A stretch of DNA of 64,000 nt from Thermothielavioides terrestris NRRL 8126 (Eukaryota; Ascomycota; Sordariomycetes; Sordariales; Chaetomiaceae), in contig NC_016457.1 in NCBI RefSeq assembly GCF_000226115.1, forward strand, positions 9,858,001 through 9,922,000. Direction: 5' to 3'. Made by a program: the position numbers and the translations under genes. Each line of letters begins with the position of its first letter. The stretch's first letter is position 1. Below are positions 45,006-55,765 of the stretch, one piece after another. A model generated the notes under the pieces. The model did no database searches, was not told the origin of the DNA, and was given only the letters and a program-made list of their open reading frames with translations.

Positions 45006-46619
45006 CTAGCTGCTGCCCACAAAGGCTTCGATCGCATCAATCTGCGCCAGCACGGAGCTCCTGCTCGTGCCGCCGTACGTAGACCTCTGCTCGACGCTCC
45101 TCTCAAAGTCAAACACCTGGGCGACGTCGTCCTCAAACAGCGGCGAGATCTCCTTGAGATCCTTGAGCGGCAGCGCCGAGATGGACACGCCAGCCTCCTC
45201 GGCCTTGCGGACGATGGCGCCCGCGATGTGGTGGGTCTGGCGGAAGGGGACGCCCTTGCGGACCAGGTAGTCGGCGACGTCGGTAGCGAGCATGTCGTCC
45301 GTCAGCGCAGCCTTCATCTTGTCGCCATTGATCTTGAGCGTGGCCAGCACGCCCTGGGTGATGCGCACGCAGTTGGAAACCGTCTTGACGCAGTCGATCA
45401 TCGGCTCGACCGATTCTTGGAGGTCCTTGTTGTACGAAGTCGGAAGACTCTTCAGCGAGGCCAGGAAGCCGGAAGCCTGGTGGTGTCCGTCAGTGCCCAT
45501 TGTCTCGACGGAAAAAAAAAAGGAAAAAAAAGAAAAATGGGAAAAAAAGAAAGAAAGAAAAAGAAAAAAAAAAAAAAAAAGAAAAAAACAGAAAAAAAAA
45601 AAAAAAAAAAAGAAACGGACCTGCCCCATCACCCTGCCCGCCTTGCCCCGGATCAGCTCCAGGCTGTCGGGGTTCTTCTTCTGGGGCATCAGACTGCTGC
45701 CCGTGCTGTAGGCATCGGCCACCTGCACGAAGCCGAACTCGGCGCTCGAGAAGAGGATCAAGTCCTCGGCGAGGCGGCTGAGGTGCGCCATCAGGAGACT
45801 GGCCCACTGCAGGATCTCGACGACGAAATCCCGGTCGGCAACGGCGCACAGACTGTTGGGATGCACCGAGCGGAAGCCGAGGTCCTTGGCCATGAACTCG
45901 CGGTCAATGCCGAACGGGTTGCCCGCGAGGGCGCCGACGCCGAGCGGGCACGTCGAGACGCGCTCCCGGACGCCCTCCAGGCGCTGGAGATCGCCTTTGA
46001 GGAAGGTGGCGTGCGACAGCAGCCAGTGCGAGAAGCGGACCGGCTGGGCGCGCTGCAGATGTGTGTATCCCGGCATCAGGATGGGGAGCGCATCGCGGGC
46101 CCTGGCGGCGCAGACGGAGAGCAGACCCTTCAGGGCGGCGGCGATGTCGGCCAGCTGCTCGCCGGCCCAGAGGCGCATGTCGACGCCGACCTGCTCATTG
46201 CGGGAGCGGCCGGTGTGCAGCTTGCCGGCGCTCGGGCCGATCAGCTCTCCGAGGCGGCGCTCGTTGGCCGTGTGGATGTCCTCGTCCGACTTGGCGTCGA
46301 TGACGAACTTGCCCTGCTCCCACTCCTGCTCGACCTGCCGCAGGCCCGACACGATCTTGTCGAGCTCGTCGTCCGAGAGAATGTCGAGCTTGCGCAGCGC
46401 CTTGGCCCAGGTGATGGAGCCCTGGATGTCGGCCTTGTAGAGCGCCTTGTCGAACGAGAGCGACTCGTTGAACTGGAACATCAGATCATCGATTGCGCCT
46501 GGCCATTGGCGGGCTCGATGTCAGCAACATCTGCTTTGCAACTCAGCAATTGACCGTGCTGACACCGTACCGGAGAAACGGCCACCCCATAGAAGGGTGG
46601 GTGCTGTCGTGGGAGCCAT
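45006..46619 (-). CDS. ARG4: Argininosuccinate lyase
   Basis: Last step of arginine synthesis: splits argininosuccinate into arginine and fumarate. Exons: 46619-46571, 46498-45621, 45476-45006, giving 465 aa, the normal length. Exon 1 supplies MAPTTAPTLLWGGRFSG, joining exon 2 as LWGGRFSGAIDDLMFQFNES, a family-typical N-terminus. The fumarase/lyase signature GSSLMPQKKNPD with the catalytic Ser is at about residues 283-294. Other family stretches are TANERRLGELIG, KLHTGRSRNEQ and GYTHLQRAQP. The second intron (45477-45620) is unusual: nearly pure T on the coding strand, donor GTCCGT, branch site CACTGAC and acceptor CAG. Splicing there gives GQASGFLASLKSLP, aligned in length with the family GQMAGF. 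It was predicted as open in frame, so the gene also reads as one 491-codon ORF. Confidence 0.94.
45477..45620 (-). other. Poly(T) intron of the lyase gene
   Basis: 144 bp, an exact multiple of three with no in-frame stop. On the coding strand it is almost only T with a few C, G and A. Retention would insert 48 residues, mostly Phe, into the lyase core before SGFLASLKSLP. The donor GTCCGT is weak, while the branch site and acceptor are good. A poly(A)/poly(T) tract of this length is also a likely place for sequencing length error. Confidence 0.75.
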
Positions 46620-47515
46620 TGGGATGCCGTGGATGAGTGGTTCGTCGGTTGCGGGATCGCAGCTCTGCACCAAAAAAAGTTGGGGTGCCGCTTTCGGTTG
46701 CTTGATCGGCCGCTGCGGTGGAGATAAGGAGTAACCACCCAAGGCTTATCAGCGCCGGCTGTGTGACTCAACCACTCCGCCGTAAATTTTCTCCCTCCTC
46801 TTCCACACCCGCCAGGCCTTTCTCCCAGTCACAGATTTTGATTGCATCGTGTGTTGTTATTTACTGCAGCAGCAGCGGCAGAACCAGCGATGCCCGGGCT
46901 CAATGATGCGGAAGGAAGAACAACCTGAGGGAACCCCACTCAGTGCGCGCAGCAATTCGCCCACACTGTCAGTCTTCTGTCAACCAAACACACATAGCAG
47001 CGGTAACTGATGAAGGAACTGATCCGAAACACAATCCAGTGAGGGTCCTCCTCGCAACCGACACTCATACACTCAATCTGCTACTTATTCCCGTCTCTAT
47101 CCGATTGTAAAGTCGAACGAAAGCACAGGCACCCCAGCATGCTCGGCCGCTCGGCCCGGCCCATCCTAAGGGTCTGTCGCTCCAGCAACCATTTTTGCCC
47201 CTTGGCTGCCCGCTTCATCCCTTCCGAGTCCCTCGCTTGGACTTGGATACTTACTTCAAACACTGGGAGCTTGAAGCCCGCAATTAGTCTTGCGACTCTT
47301 GAAGTTCTCTACCCAATTCCTGTCTCAACTACCTACTTAGCCAATAGCGATGCACGTTCCAGCCAGGACGCCCTCCCCGTTGGCCTGCAAAAAGGGGCCA
47401 AATTGACCAAGTCAACAAACAGGAATAAACCACGCGCTGCAGGTCCTGCCTGGCACGCGGCCACCGCTGAGGCACAACCCATTGCCTCAACGTCCTGTCA
47501 CTCGCCCTGCTCGGC
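46620..47515. other. Lyase upstream region
   Basis: About 900 bp between the S33 peptidase stop and the lyase ATG on the same strand. No supported gene; a 138-codon plus-strand frame (47139-47555) has no domain and runs into the peptidase. It likely holds the lyase promoter and leader. Fungal arginine genes often respond to general amino-acid control, but I did not identify a convincing TGACTC element at a telling position. Confidence 0.45.
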
Positions 47516-49078
47516 CTATTCGTCCTGGTTGGACGCAATCTTCGGCATCGGGTAGAGCAAGTCGATCACGTCCTTCGTCCTCGTCTTGATCGACCCGTGG
47601 ATCCAGTCACCTGGGGCCTCCGTCATTGTACTGTTCCCGATCAAGTCCAAGGTCTGCTTGCAGAGACCAAAGTCCACAAACAGATCCCGAGGATAGGCCA
47701 GGGCCCGCACCGGCACCGTGTTGCGCCGGAGCTGCTCCACGTCGTAGAGCGGCGGCCAGGTTCGTCTCTGCGCCAGGGCCCGCGCCGGCAGGACGAAGGG
47801 TTCAAGCTCCGGGCCCGCGTCCTGCAGCATGAACTCGTATATCATCTCGCCCGAGAAGAAGAGCGGCTGGGCCCTGCCCAGCCCGTCGGCAAAGAAGTCG
47901 AACTCGTGGTCCAGCCACGCAAAGCTCGCGCCGTGCTGCTCCCTCCCGACCCGCTGCGCCGCCCACGCCGAGCGCACCCTGGGGCCGTAGCAGTAGATTG
48001 CCTCGTGCAGCACCGCGTAGAGCGGCCGCTCGGGCAGCCTGAAGCCCGTGCCGCCCATGTCCACGAACCGCTGGAGGGTGTCCTCGGCGATGACGCCGTC
48101 GCGCTGGCAGTCCTCCCAAAACAACTCGACCATCTCGTGCACCTTCTTCAGCCCCTCGTCCCCCAGCCCGAACCGCCGCCCCATCGTCATGAACCCACGC
48201 GCGGTGAGTCGCTGGCCGTGCGCCCCGGGGGGCAGCTCCACGCCCCTGCCGCCACCCATGCGCGCCAGCGCGCGCACCACCTTCACCACCTTCTCCTGGT
48301 TGTCGGGATACAGCTCGTAGTACCTCTCGTTGGCCTTGCGGACGCGGTCGTACAGCTTGCTGTACACGGCGTCGGGCGACGCGCCGAAGGGCGGCGGCAC
48401 GCCGCCGGCGATGTAGACGGCGTCGAGCGCGCGCGGCAGGAAGGACAGGTAGGTGGTGGCGATCCAGCCGCCGAAGGACTGGGCGAGCAGGACGAAGCGC
48501 ACGCCGTTGAGCGCCAGCCGCACGGCCTCGAGGTCGGCCACGATGGCGTCCTGCGTGAAGTGCCGCAGGTAGGCCGCGCGCCGGCGTCCGGACGGGTCGG
48601 CGGCGTCGCTGCCGCCGCCGTCGATCGAGCGGAGCCGCTCCGCCGTGATCGGCGTGCTGTCGCCCGTGCCGCGGTAGTCGAGGTAGAGGATGGCATGCTG
48701 GCGCTGGAGGATGGCGCGGTTGAGATCGGGGAGGGCGAAGGCCGGGTTGGCGCTGCCGGGCCCGCCGCAGAGGTAGACTAGGATGGGCCGCTTTGTCTTG
48801 GGCGGTGTGAGCGAGCGGAGGATGTTCTCGGGGCTGTCGGCGTTGCCGGGCGAGAGGACGGGCAGGCCGGGCCCGAAGACCAGAACTGCGCACAGCGCGA
48901 TCCGCTCCGTGGACTCTTGGTTGCGGTGGTCCAGCGGCACGCGGAAGGAGAGCCGCAGAGCCTGGAAGCCGTCCTCGCCGCTCCACTCGGCTGGTCCCAT
49001 CCGCTCGGCCTGCCTGATCGCCTGCCAGTCGATCGGTTCCGCTCCCGCATCGTAAGGTTCTCGCCCATCAACGTCCAT
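47516..49078 (-). CDS. Proline iminopeptidase-like alpha/beta hydrolase (S33)
   Basis: Likely removes N-terminal proline or a similar residue from peptides, in the cytosol. A single exon of 520 aa starting at ATG 49078. Alpha/beta hydrolase landmarks are in order: the oxyanion motif CGGPGSANP at residues 104-112 (HGGPG in the family, here with Cys for His), LYLDYRGTGDS, the nucleophile elbow LAQSFGGW with Ser201 (GQSFGG in the family), and a C-terminal GDWIHGS supplying the His. Residues 210-440 form the large helical cap typical of fungal S33 enzymes. No signal peptide or membrane helix. A plus-strand open frame of 394 codons across it is an antisense shadow. Its promoter region contains three 51-53-bp repeats (49221-49375). 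Confidence 0.88.
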   Translation of the reverse strand: MDVDGREPYDAGAEPIDWQAIRQAERMGPAEWSGEDGFQALRLSFRVPLDHRNQESTERIALCAVLVFGPGLPVLSPGNADSPENILRSLTPPKTKRPILVYLCGGPGSANPAFALPDLNRAILQRQHAILYLDYRGTGDSTPITAERLRSIDGGGSDAADPSGRRRAAYLRHFTQDAIVADLEAVRLALNGVRFVLLAQSFGGWIATTYLSFLPRALDAVYIAGGVPPPFGASPDAVYSKLYDRVRKANERYYELYPDNQEKVVKVVRALARMGGGRGVELPPGAHGQRLTARGFMTMGRRFGLGDEGLKKVHEMVELFWEDCQRDGVIAEDTLQRFVDMGGTGFRLPERPLYAVLHEAIYCYGPRVRSAWAAQRVGREQHGASFAWLDHEFDFFADGLGRAQPLFFSGEMIYEFMLQDAGPELEPFVLPARALAQRRTWPPLYDVEQLRRNTVPVRALAYPRDLFVDFGLCKQTLDLIGNSTMTEAPGDWIHGSIKTRTKDVIDLLYPMPKIASNQDE

Positions 49079-50626
49079 GATGAAGTGTGCTCAGCAGCTG
49101 AGGATGATATACAGAATGCTTGATGAAGGATCTTGATGAGCCGCGCTGCCCAGGTCCGCCTGTGTACGGTTCTGAGTGGGTGAGAGAGTGCTATTTGTAT
49201 GGAGGTGAGCCCGTCCATTGTTGAAAGACCCTGCGCGGCGTCTTCATGGGCATTGTCCCAAGCTCTCGTTGTTGTGAAAGACCCTGCGCGGCGTCTTTAT
49301 GGGCATTTTCCCGGGCTCTCGTAGTTGAAAGACTCTGCGTGACATCTTCCAAGGCATTGTCCCGGGCTTTCAGCCATCGGTCTGAGGCCGCGTGACTTCC
49401 CGTTTGTCCATTCTTCCTTCCTTGGTGACTTTGTGACTCGAGAGGCGTGTAAGGAAGGCATCCTCGGTGAGGTAGGCGTCATACGGAATACCGATCCGAC
49501 GCCTCAAGATTGACCAGTCAGCCGAGACAGCCCGGTGCCTCGTGCCTGTTTCCTCGTCGCCGTTGGATACCCGGACGTCTGTCTGGTGTCCGCGGTCCAA
49601 ACAACCCACACCCGTAACCAACTAGCTGACGGTCGCTGAGCCGAGGCTGGAGATGGGACAACAGCAGTTACAGCGTAACTGCGGCCGTTCATGTGATATA
49701 AAGTTATAACTCTTTTACTGGTCACGCTGTCTGAGCTCGGGGTCTCGATATATGGCCGCTCCCGGCAAGTTGGTATTGACCGATGCGGCAAGCCAGGGAC
49801 AACGGATGAGGGACGGTGCAAACCATGGCGTACTACGCACGCATGAAATCAGAACTTGCCAATGTAGCCGGGTAACAGTTATCAGCAATAAAGACCGTTG
49901 CCTCGTTGGTTTCGAATACCGCGGGTTGTTGGTTCCGGGCCGCGGAGAGCCCAATCACCACCAACCACGCGGACGCCGGCGACGAGGCCTATCATGATGG
50001 CTAGCTCAACCTGACGCTTACAGACATAACGGTCACGTGGGAGAGTTAGATCACAGTGTAGGCGTGGTGGAATTCATTAGGCTGCGGAGTCAACCTTATT
50101 TATGACTGTAGCATGCTGTTGGGTCTCGAGAAAGCAGGCCCGGTTGCCTCTCAAATCTTTGTGCCAACAACGGCCTGGTGCGCGGCCAACGTGCCGTCGC
50201 GGGCTCCAACATATGGTCACAAGTACACGAGACTTTGAATGGCCAGAACGGTTGGAGTACAATGGGATGAGCGGAAGACATCAGATTTGGGTGGGAGATT
50301 TGCAAGCTTGTATTCCGTTAGCCCACTGACTATTGCTACGACGGCCTGTTGCAAGACAACTCATTCAGCACAACGGTTTCCACACGTTCCGTGGCAAGAT
50401 AACTCACTCAGCACGACGGTCGCCACGCGTTCCCCGGATGACACAGATTCCCCAGGTGTCCGAGGATGAGACGCCGTAGAACGGCGCTCAGGGAGCAACC
50501 CCCGTGACAGCCCGTCCCACGCGCCCACGGGTAGGCGACAAGTCCGGATCCCCAAGCAAGGACATCCGCACAGCCGCTGACCATCAAAGCCCCGGGCGCA
50601 GCAGACGTCCATCCCCAGAATGCCAA
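49079..50626. other. Upstream of S33 gene, no gene seen
   Basis: 1.5 kb without a supported gene. Overlapping 60-105-codon frames occur on both strands without domains. It includes the tandem repeats at 49221-49375. Confidence 0.5.
49221..49375. repeat. Three tandem 51-53-bp repeats
   Basis: Three copies starting near 49221, 49274 and 49325, each beginning with TTGAAAGACYCTGCG or a close variant, followed by a GCATT-TCCC-GGCT block and ending in CTCTCGT or CTTTCAG. Copy 3 is the most diverged. They lie 140-300 bp upstream of the S33 peptidase ATG and could affect its promoter or simply be a minisatellite. Confidence 0.85.
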
Positions 50627-50959
50627 TCATTCAAGTCGCCCCGTAACCTCAAGCACGTCATTGCCAGTCTGCGTGACGATCGCCACCACAGTCTGTGTCA
50701 CATATTGGCCCGCTGCATTCGTTTGGACGGGGGCGTTCGCAACGACGTCGTAGACGCTCCGCACGTCGACGGTGAGAACAGGGCCGCCCCTCCAATCGGG
50801 GTGGCCTTTGTTTGTGTCGGCTGTAAGTTTCCGGATATCGGTGACGAGCACAATAAGCAAGATAAAGATGCCGAGGATAAAACAAGTGTTGAGCAAGTTG
50901 AGGAACGTATTGAAGCGGCCGCGCAATTTCGAGGGCGTAGCAGAGCTTTCGGTCGCCAT
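50627..50959 (-). CDS. Small single-pass membrane protein, unknown
   Basis: A single exon of 110 aa. I chose the ATG at 50959 (MATESSATPSKLRGRFNTF), because the upstream extension to 51073 is compositionally odd. One helix (LLNTCFILGIFILLIVLVTD) follows a short basic cytosolic N-terminus. The C-terminal 65 residues (SVYDVVANAPVQ, QYVTQTVVAIVTQTGNDVLE) look like a small exposed domain and contain no Cys. No family recognised. The coding look of the sequence (Val/Thr periodicity, no low complexity) supports a real gene, but nothing else does. Confidence 0.5.
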   Translation of the reverse strand: MATESSATPSKLRGRFNTFLNLLNTCFILGIFILLIVLVTDIRKLTADTNKGHPDWRGGPVLTVDVRSVYDVVANAPVQTNAAGQYVTQTVVAIVTQTGNDVLEVTGRLE

Positions 50960-51882
50960 GGCAGGGAAGGTACAGGATTTTGAGGTGGCAGTTAGGGTGG
51001 CAGGAGGACGGTCGCTTTGGCTTGTTGGCGTGTTGTCGGGGAACTCGGTGAAGCTCGCGGTGCAAGAATACACTCGCTACCAAGCCCGGTCGGCGGGGTG
51101 TCCTAACTATTTATGTAATCCGGATGGGAGGCTAGATTGAAAAGCAAGCTGCGGCTGAGCCAGTGCAACCGGTTGAGTTGCGGAAGAGCTTTGGGGGCCG
51201 CACCACTGTCGCGCATGAACTCTTGGCTACCGCGCTCGGAGGGTGAACTGCCCGATGCTGACGATGATCACAACAAGGGCCGCCTTCTCACATCCTCCTT
51301 TGATAACTGCCAAGCCCTCACTACACCTCTTCCAGCAGTTGAAATCCTCGCGCGACACTTCGCCCCGCTTTATCCTCTGGTTGGCTCTAAACGATGCAAC
51401 ACAATGTTGGGCACGAGATCCATTGAACGAAGCCGAATTCAAACCGCCACTTTGCCGGCATTCGATCTTCCACATGGCATTTAATCCACCACACTGCGTT
51501 CGAATGGAGGCATAGTTAGGCGTCTGTACCAGAATTCCTTCGACGGCTTGCACACTCAAAGCCCCAACGGCCCCGTATGGTCATCGAAAACCAGGGGGAC
51601 CGTGTCCAGTAACAGTTTGACGCTCCAAATTGATGCCCAAGATCACTTTGCTCCCCTCCCCTCCCCTCCCCCCCTGCCGCGCCCTAGGATGTACGGAATA
51701 CACTACACTATGTGTGGAAAAACTACTTCATTAATTTCAGCGCATAGTGTGCATACACGACAGGCTCGCCAAGCTGTCTTGGCTACGACGCAGTCCTCAT
51801 CCCTCGGCTCACAGGGCTCACCCGCCTCACCACCCATTCTCGGTTGAGCGGGACCATTCGCACGAGAGTAGTATACAATACC
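50960..51882. other. Intergenic, no gene seen
   Basis: About 920 bp. It contains a C/T-rich stretch at 51,650-51,680 and short overlapping open frames on both strands. Likely the promoter of the small membrane-protein gene and the 3' flank of the oxygenase-like gene. Confidence 0.5.
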
Positions 51883-53555
51883 CTAAGACACACGATTCTC
51901 TCCCCCTCCCTTTTCCAGGATAAGCATCAAACACTGGAGGATACCAGTCAGCGGCCATCAACAAGCACACGCCAACTTGATCACAGCAGACTGCACCTAC
52001 CGTCCTGGTCCGGCTCGTCGTCGTCATCTTGCCAACCACCAACTGCCGCTTGACAGCGCCGTTGTCGAACTCTCCAGGCTGCAGCACGCAGCGCTCATCC
52101 ACGAAGATGGCCCCGACGCCGCCGCTCCGCGGCTCCCCATCCCACGTCACCGCCCGCTCGACCGCGTACTTGACGCGCCTGCCCACCTCGGCGCTGCCGT
52201 AGTTCTTCGCGACCGCCGTGACGGTAACCAGGTACGCGCGCAGCGCGTGGTGCCAGCCGTAGCCCTCCCTCTGCGCGGCCTGGACGGCCAGCGCCTTGGC
52301 GCGGTCGGCGGCGCACAGCGCGGCCAGGCGCATGTCGTGCGGCTCGTAGACCCTGTCCAGCACGAACAGCAGCGGGTGGTTCTCGCGGCCCGCGTTCTCG
52401 ATCTCCAACGCCCAGTCCGTGATGAGGGCGCTCAGCTGGCGCTCGGCGCTGAGGAGCTCGTCGACGAGTCGGTGGACAACGGGCTTGCCGTCGTGGGTTG
52501 CGAGGCGCAGATCGTAGGACAGGCCCAGGCGGAAGCCCTCTGCCAGCGGGAGGTTGTCGTACTTGACTCCGTTGTGGCTGGGGATGAGTTAGATATGACG
52601 TGCAAGCCTGACTGAACCTGAGAATACGGCTGGGAGCGAGCTACCTGGCAATGAAGAAGGAGCGCGACTTGGCTGCGGCTGGATCGAAGATCATCTCTCT
52701 CTCGTGACAGGTGATGGCAACCTCTCCTCCCCTGTAGTCTCTGTTGAGAATGATGAGGAGCGTGCCAACACGTAGGGGATCGTAGTAGTCGCTGGAATAG
52801 TCAGTGAAGATGCACACAGACGCCGCTGTGACTGGCAGGACGTGTCCAGGGCGCTCACTTGTGGTAGTCCCTAAACAACGAGCCCTTTTCCCAAAGATAG
52901 AGGGCGTCCAGCTCGGTGGTAAGCTTTGCGTTTCCAAAGCCCAGGTATTCGGCTGCACGAGCAACAATCCCGGCGAGAAAGTCCTGCCACTCAGGGTGCT
53001 GGACAGTGACACCGCTCCCAGGAATGACCCTGATTCCGCAAACCAAGTCAGTGGGCATATCCATAATCACGCAGTCATTGTTGACCGGGTTGAAGCTCAC
53101 CAGGTTGGGGTCTTCTTGATGTCGTCCCAGTTGATGCCGAACTGTTTTGCCCGCAACTCTTTGGCGAATGTCTTAAGCTTGCACAGCTGATGCTCGTCGT
53201 ATGGGTATGACACTTGGCCGACACTGAATATGTCGAGAGTTGCATGGGGCATGCCGCCAGCCTCGCCCCCAAAAGCGATCTCCCCTGTCGGAATCGAGCT
53301 CAGACACTTAGCAATGGCAGGTAGCAGGTCGGAGTCCTGCGCGACCAGCGCTGGCGACGCCGAAGGAGTAAGACGACGCGTGCTGCCCTGCCCAACCGGT
53401 TCCTCCTCGGGGCGCTGGACGGCTTTCTCGTCGTAGCCGTGGTCATCATCGCTGTCAATGACAGTTCGCTGGTACCGGGCGCGACCAACGGCACTTGGAT
53501 GCTTGCGAATCATCTTTTCAGGCCTGCCGGGTGTGCATTTGTTTGTGGATGACAT
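51883..53555 (-). CDS. 2OG-Fe(II) oxygenase-like protein
   Basis: Resembles fungal prolyl-4-hydroxylase-like proteins; substrate unknown. Exons: 53555-53101, 53029-52859, 52791-52645, 52577-52001, 51933-51883, giving 466 aa; phases agree, and the introns are 67-71 bp with clear branch sites. If the last intron is retained, the frame ends at 51827 (507 aa). The N-terminus is disordered (SDDDHGYDEKAVQRPEEE). A beta-rich region follows: FSVGQVSYPYDEHQ, PGSGVTVQHPEWQDFLAGIV, LYLWEKGSLFRDYHN, LRVGTLLIILNRDYRGGEVA, SRSFFIASHNGVKY and GFRLGLSYDL. This matches the pattern of double-stranded beta-helix oxygenases (H-x-D/x region, GG-E/D strand, late His, then R-L-x-L-x-Y-x-L). The first iron site reads FRDYHND rather than a clean HxD, so activity is not certain. 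The C-terminal helical half is unassigned. Confidence 0.75.
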
Positions 53556-54760
53556 CGTCTTGGTGCTTGCTTGTCCTAACAGCACACCAATCAACTCAAT
53601 CGGGGTCTCTGTATGTCCCAGAACCGAGTTTCGGTTCAAGTTGCGATGCAGGCTGCAGGGTCGTAGGCAAGTGGAGATATTGACCAAGAAAACAAAAGGC
53701 CAAGGGGGAATGTGCTTTTGCTTTGCAAAGGACAAAACTCGAGAACAAATCGACTGGATGCAGCGGAGGCAGACACGATCGTGTCCTAGAAAGCAAATGC
53801 TGCTCAGAAACTGAGAGTCGGTGCCAAAAACATATACCCATGTAAAGGGGGCGAAAAGATGGAAGAGGGTGACTTGCACGTTGTTGATTGTGGCCTATGC
53901 ATCGACCTCAAAGTCCAATTGGAAACCGCTTTGATAGCAAGCCAATCATTACCCACAAAAGCAACACCTGAACATAATGTTGGCATGAACACGATGAGGC
54001 TTGATTGGAGACAGACTCCTTGACATTGCAGGTGTGCCAAGAGTAGCGTAGACAGCTCATTCTGTATCAGAGTCGGATGTGGCTTCAAGCTAGGTAGTCT
54101 TTCCGAAGTGACAGGTCTGATGCTTGACAAAGTACTCGGACCAGTGTGGAACCAAGGTACCGTTGCAACTAAGGTACCTGCTAATGGAGGGTCAACTCTC
54201 CCTTATGCCTTCACCACTACGAAATGGGCGCCAGACCTTGCATGTTCTAGGCAGGTTTAGCTAGAAAAGTAGCCAATTTAGACTATTCAGGTGATATTCT
54301 TGGGGGTACGTTTACAACCAGCTCCAACACGGAGGATCTTTGTAGGGTCATTGCTGCATGGGATGCCGGACCCTCTGCACGGCATTTGAGCATCGCATGT
54401 GTATCTGAGCTCGAGCCATGCGCAGATACGGACAGAGGCACAACTGCAGCGTGGCCTATGGGGGAGTTCCCAAAGAAATCTGTAGTTTCTCCAATGGACA
54501 TATGTGGTATCATACACGATTTCTCGGGATGTTTGCTGGTTCAAGCGAGCGCTTCTTGTCATCAAAGCAGTGGGGAGAATGCCAACTTGCCAACAACCGA
54601 AACCATAACTCCGCCATACTCCATAAGGGCTGACACATGCCATCCCCAGAGTCCAATCGAACGAGGAAAAGAAACTCGCTGCCGACCGACTGGTCGCAGT
54701 CACCTATTCATGGTGTCTCATGATTCACACGCCAACAAAACATCTCTCCCCCCCAGCAGA
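53556..54760. other. Intergenic, no gene seen
   Basis: 1.2 kb between the oxygenase-like gene start and the ISU1 3' end. Short mutual-shadow frames only. It holds the promoter of the oxygenase-like gene. Confidence 0.5.
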
Positions 54761-55765
54761 TCACGCCGTCGCCGTCGCCGTTGCTGTCGCCGGCGTCTCC
54801 AACTTGGCCTCCCTCCCTGCCAGGTTCGTCGGCTTGACGTCGGGGTTCTTCTTGTAGTAGTTGTTGATGGCCGACTTGATGGCGTCCTCGGCAAGCATGC
54901 TGCAGTGCAGCTTGACTGGGGGCAGGCACTGTGGGACGGTCAGTACCAGGATGACAAGGCTAACCAGACAATACAACATACCAGCTCCTTGGCAATCTCT
55001 GTATTCTTGACCTTTGACGCCTGCTCCAGCGTCATGCCGCGAACGAGCTCAGTAAGGTAGCTAGACGAAGCACTGCGAGGGGTTAGTAAGCCGCACCAGC
55101 AGGGTGAGTCAAGGGCATCAGGGAGGTTCAAGCGTATCCAAGGAACCCGGAGAGCGAAGAGGCCCCAGCTCTGTCATCTCGGCACGGCATCGCCGAGTGT
55201 CTCGGACGATGCTCGTTGGACAGGCCTTCCCTCGGAGTCCCTCGGAGATACGCCAAATCGACCCCAAACCCTGCCTGATGGCCCCATGTAGACCAAAGAG
55301 ATCCTCTTACATTGCTGAGCCGCATCCGAACGTCTTGAACCTGACATCGCTGATAACTTGCGTCTCAGGGTCGACTTTGATGTGAAGCCGCATAACGTCG
55401 CCACACTGCCGGGTTGTCAGATTAGCGCCTGTTTGGGCGTCGGACAGTCGCAGGAACAACATACCGCCGGCGCTCCAACCAATCCTTCGCCGACCGACTT
55501 ATCCGATTTGTCTAGCGTTCCGACGTTCCGGGGACGGGCATAGTCTGTCGCGCAATGTGTCAGCATGAACGCTATCGAAAACAGGCCGCTAAGAGAACTC
55601 CGGAGCATCCACAGGCAACATACGGTCGAGGACTTTCTCGTGATAATGCCGGCGCGGCGGTTGCGCGGCAAGAGGCGCAATCTGTCGGGACGCCGGAGCA
55701 GCCATCGGCCGCAGCGGAGCGACCAGCGCCCGGGCCGAAACCGCGCGCACTGCTCTCGAGAACAT
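54761..55765 (-). CDS. ISU1: Mitochondrial Fe-S cluster scaffold ISU1
   Basis: Scaffold on which [2Fe-2S] clusters are first built in the mitochondrial matrix, working with Nfs1-Isd11, frataxin and the Ssq1 chaperone. Exons: 55765-55624, 55544-55465, 55405-55311, 55072-54982, 54928-54761, giving 191 aa; introns of 53-238 bp have matching phases. The N-terminus ([20 protein letters not shown]) is a mitochondrial targeting sequence rich in Arg and Ala. The IscU domain starts at [19 protein letters not shown]. The three cluster-ligating cysteines are in [31 protein letters not shown] and [17 protein letters not shown]. The LPPVK motif, recognised by the Hsp70 chaperone, is intact. The protein ends in an Ala-Thr dipeptide repeat (ATATATATA), which is unusual and comes from a GCNACN-type repeat. 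Divergent from UBP14. Confidence 0.97.

Noticed and set aside
45500..45781. Lys-rich plus-strand open frame
   Set aside because: Translation of the poly(A) side of the lyase intron, not a gene.
45006..46481. Single-exon 491-aa argininosuccinate lyase
   Set aside because: It lacks the conserved LWGGRFSG start and contains a 48-residue Phe-rich insert; splicing at two introns restores a normal 465-aa enzyme.
47597..48781. 394-codon plus-strand open frame across the S33 peptidase gene
   Set aside because: Antisense shadow; no domain, and the minus strand has complete alpha/beta hydrolase motifs.
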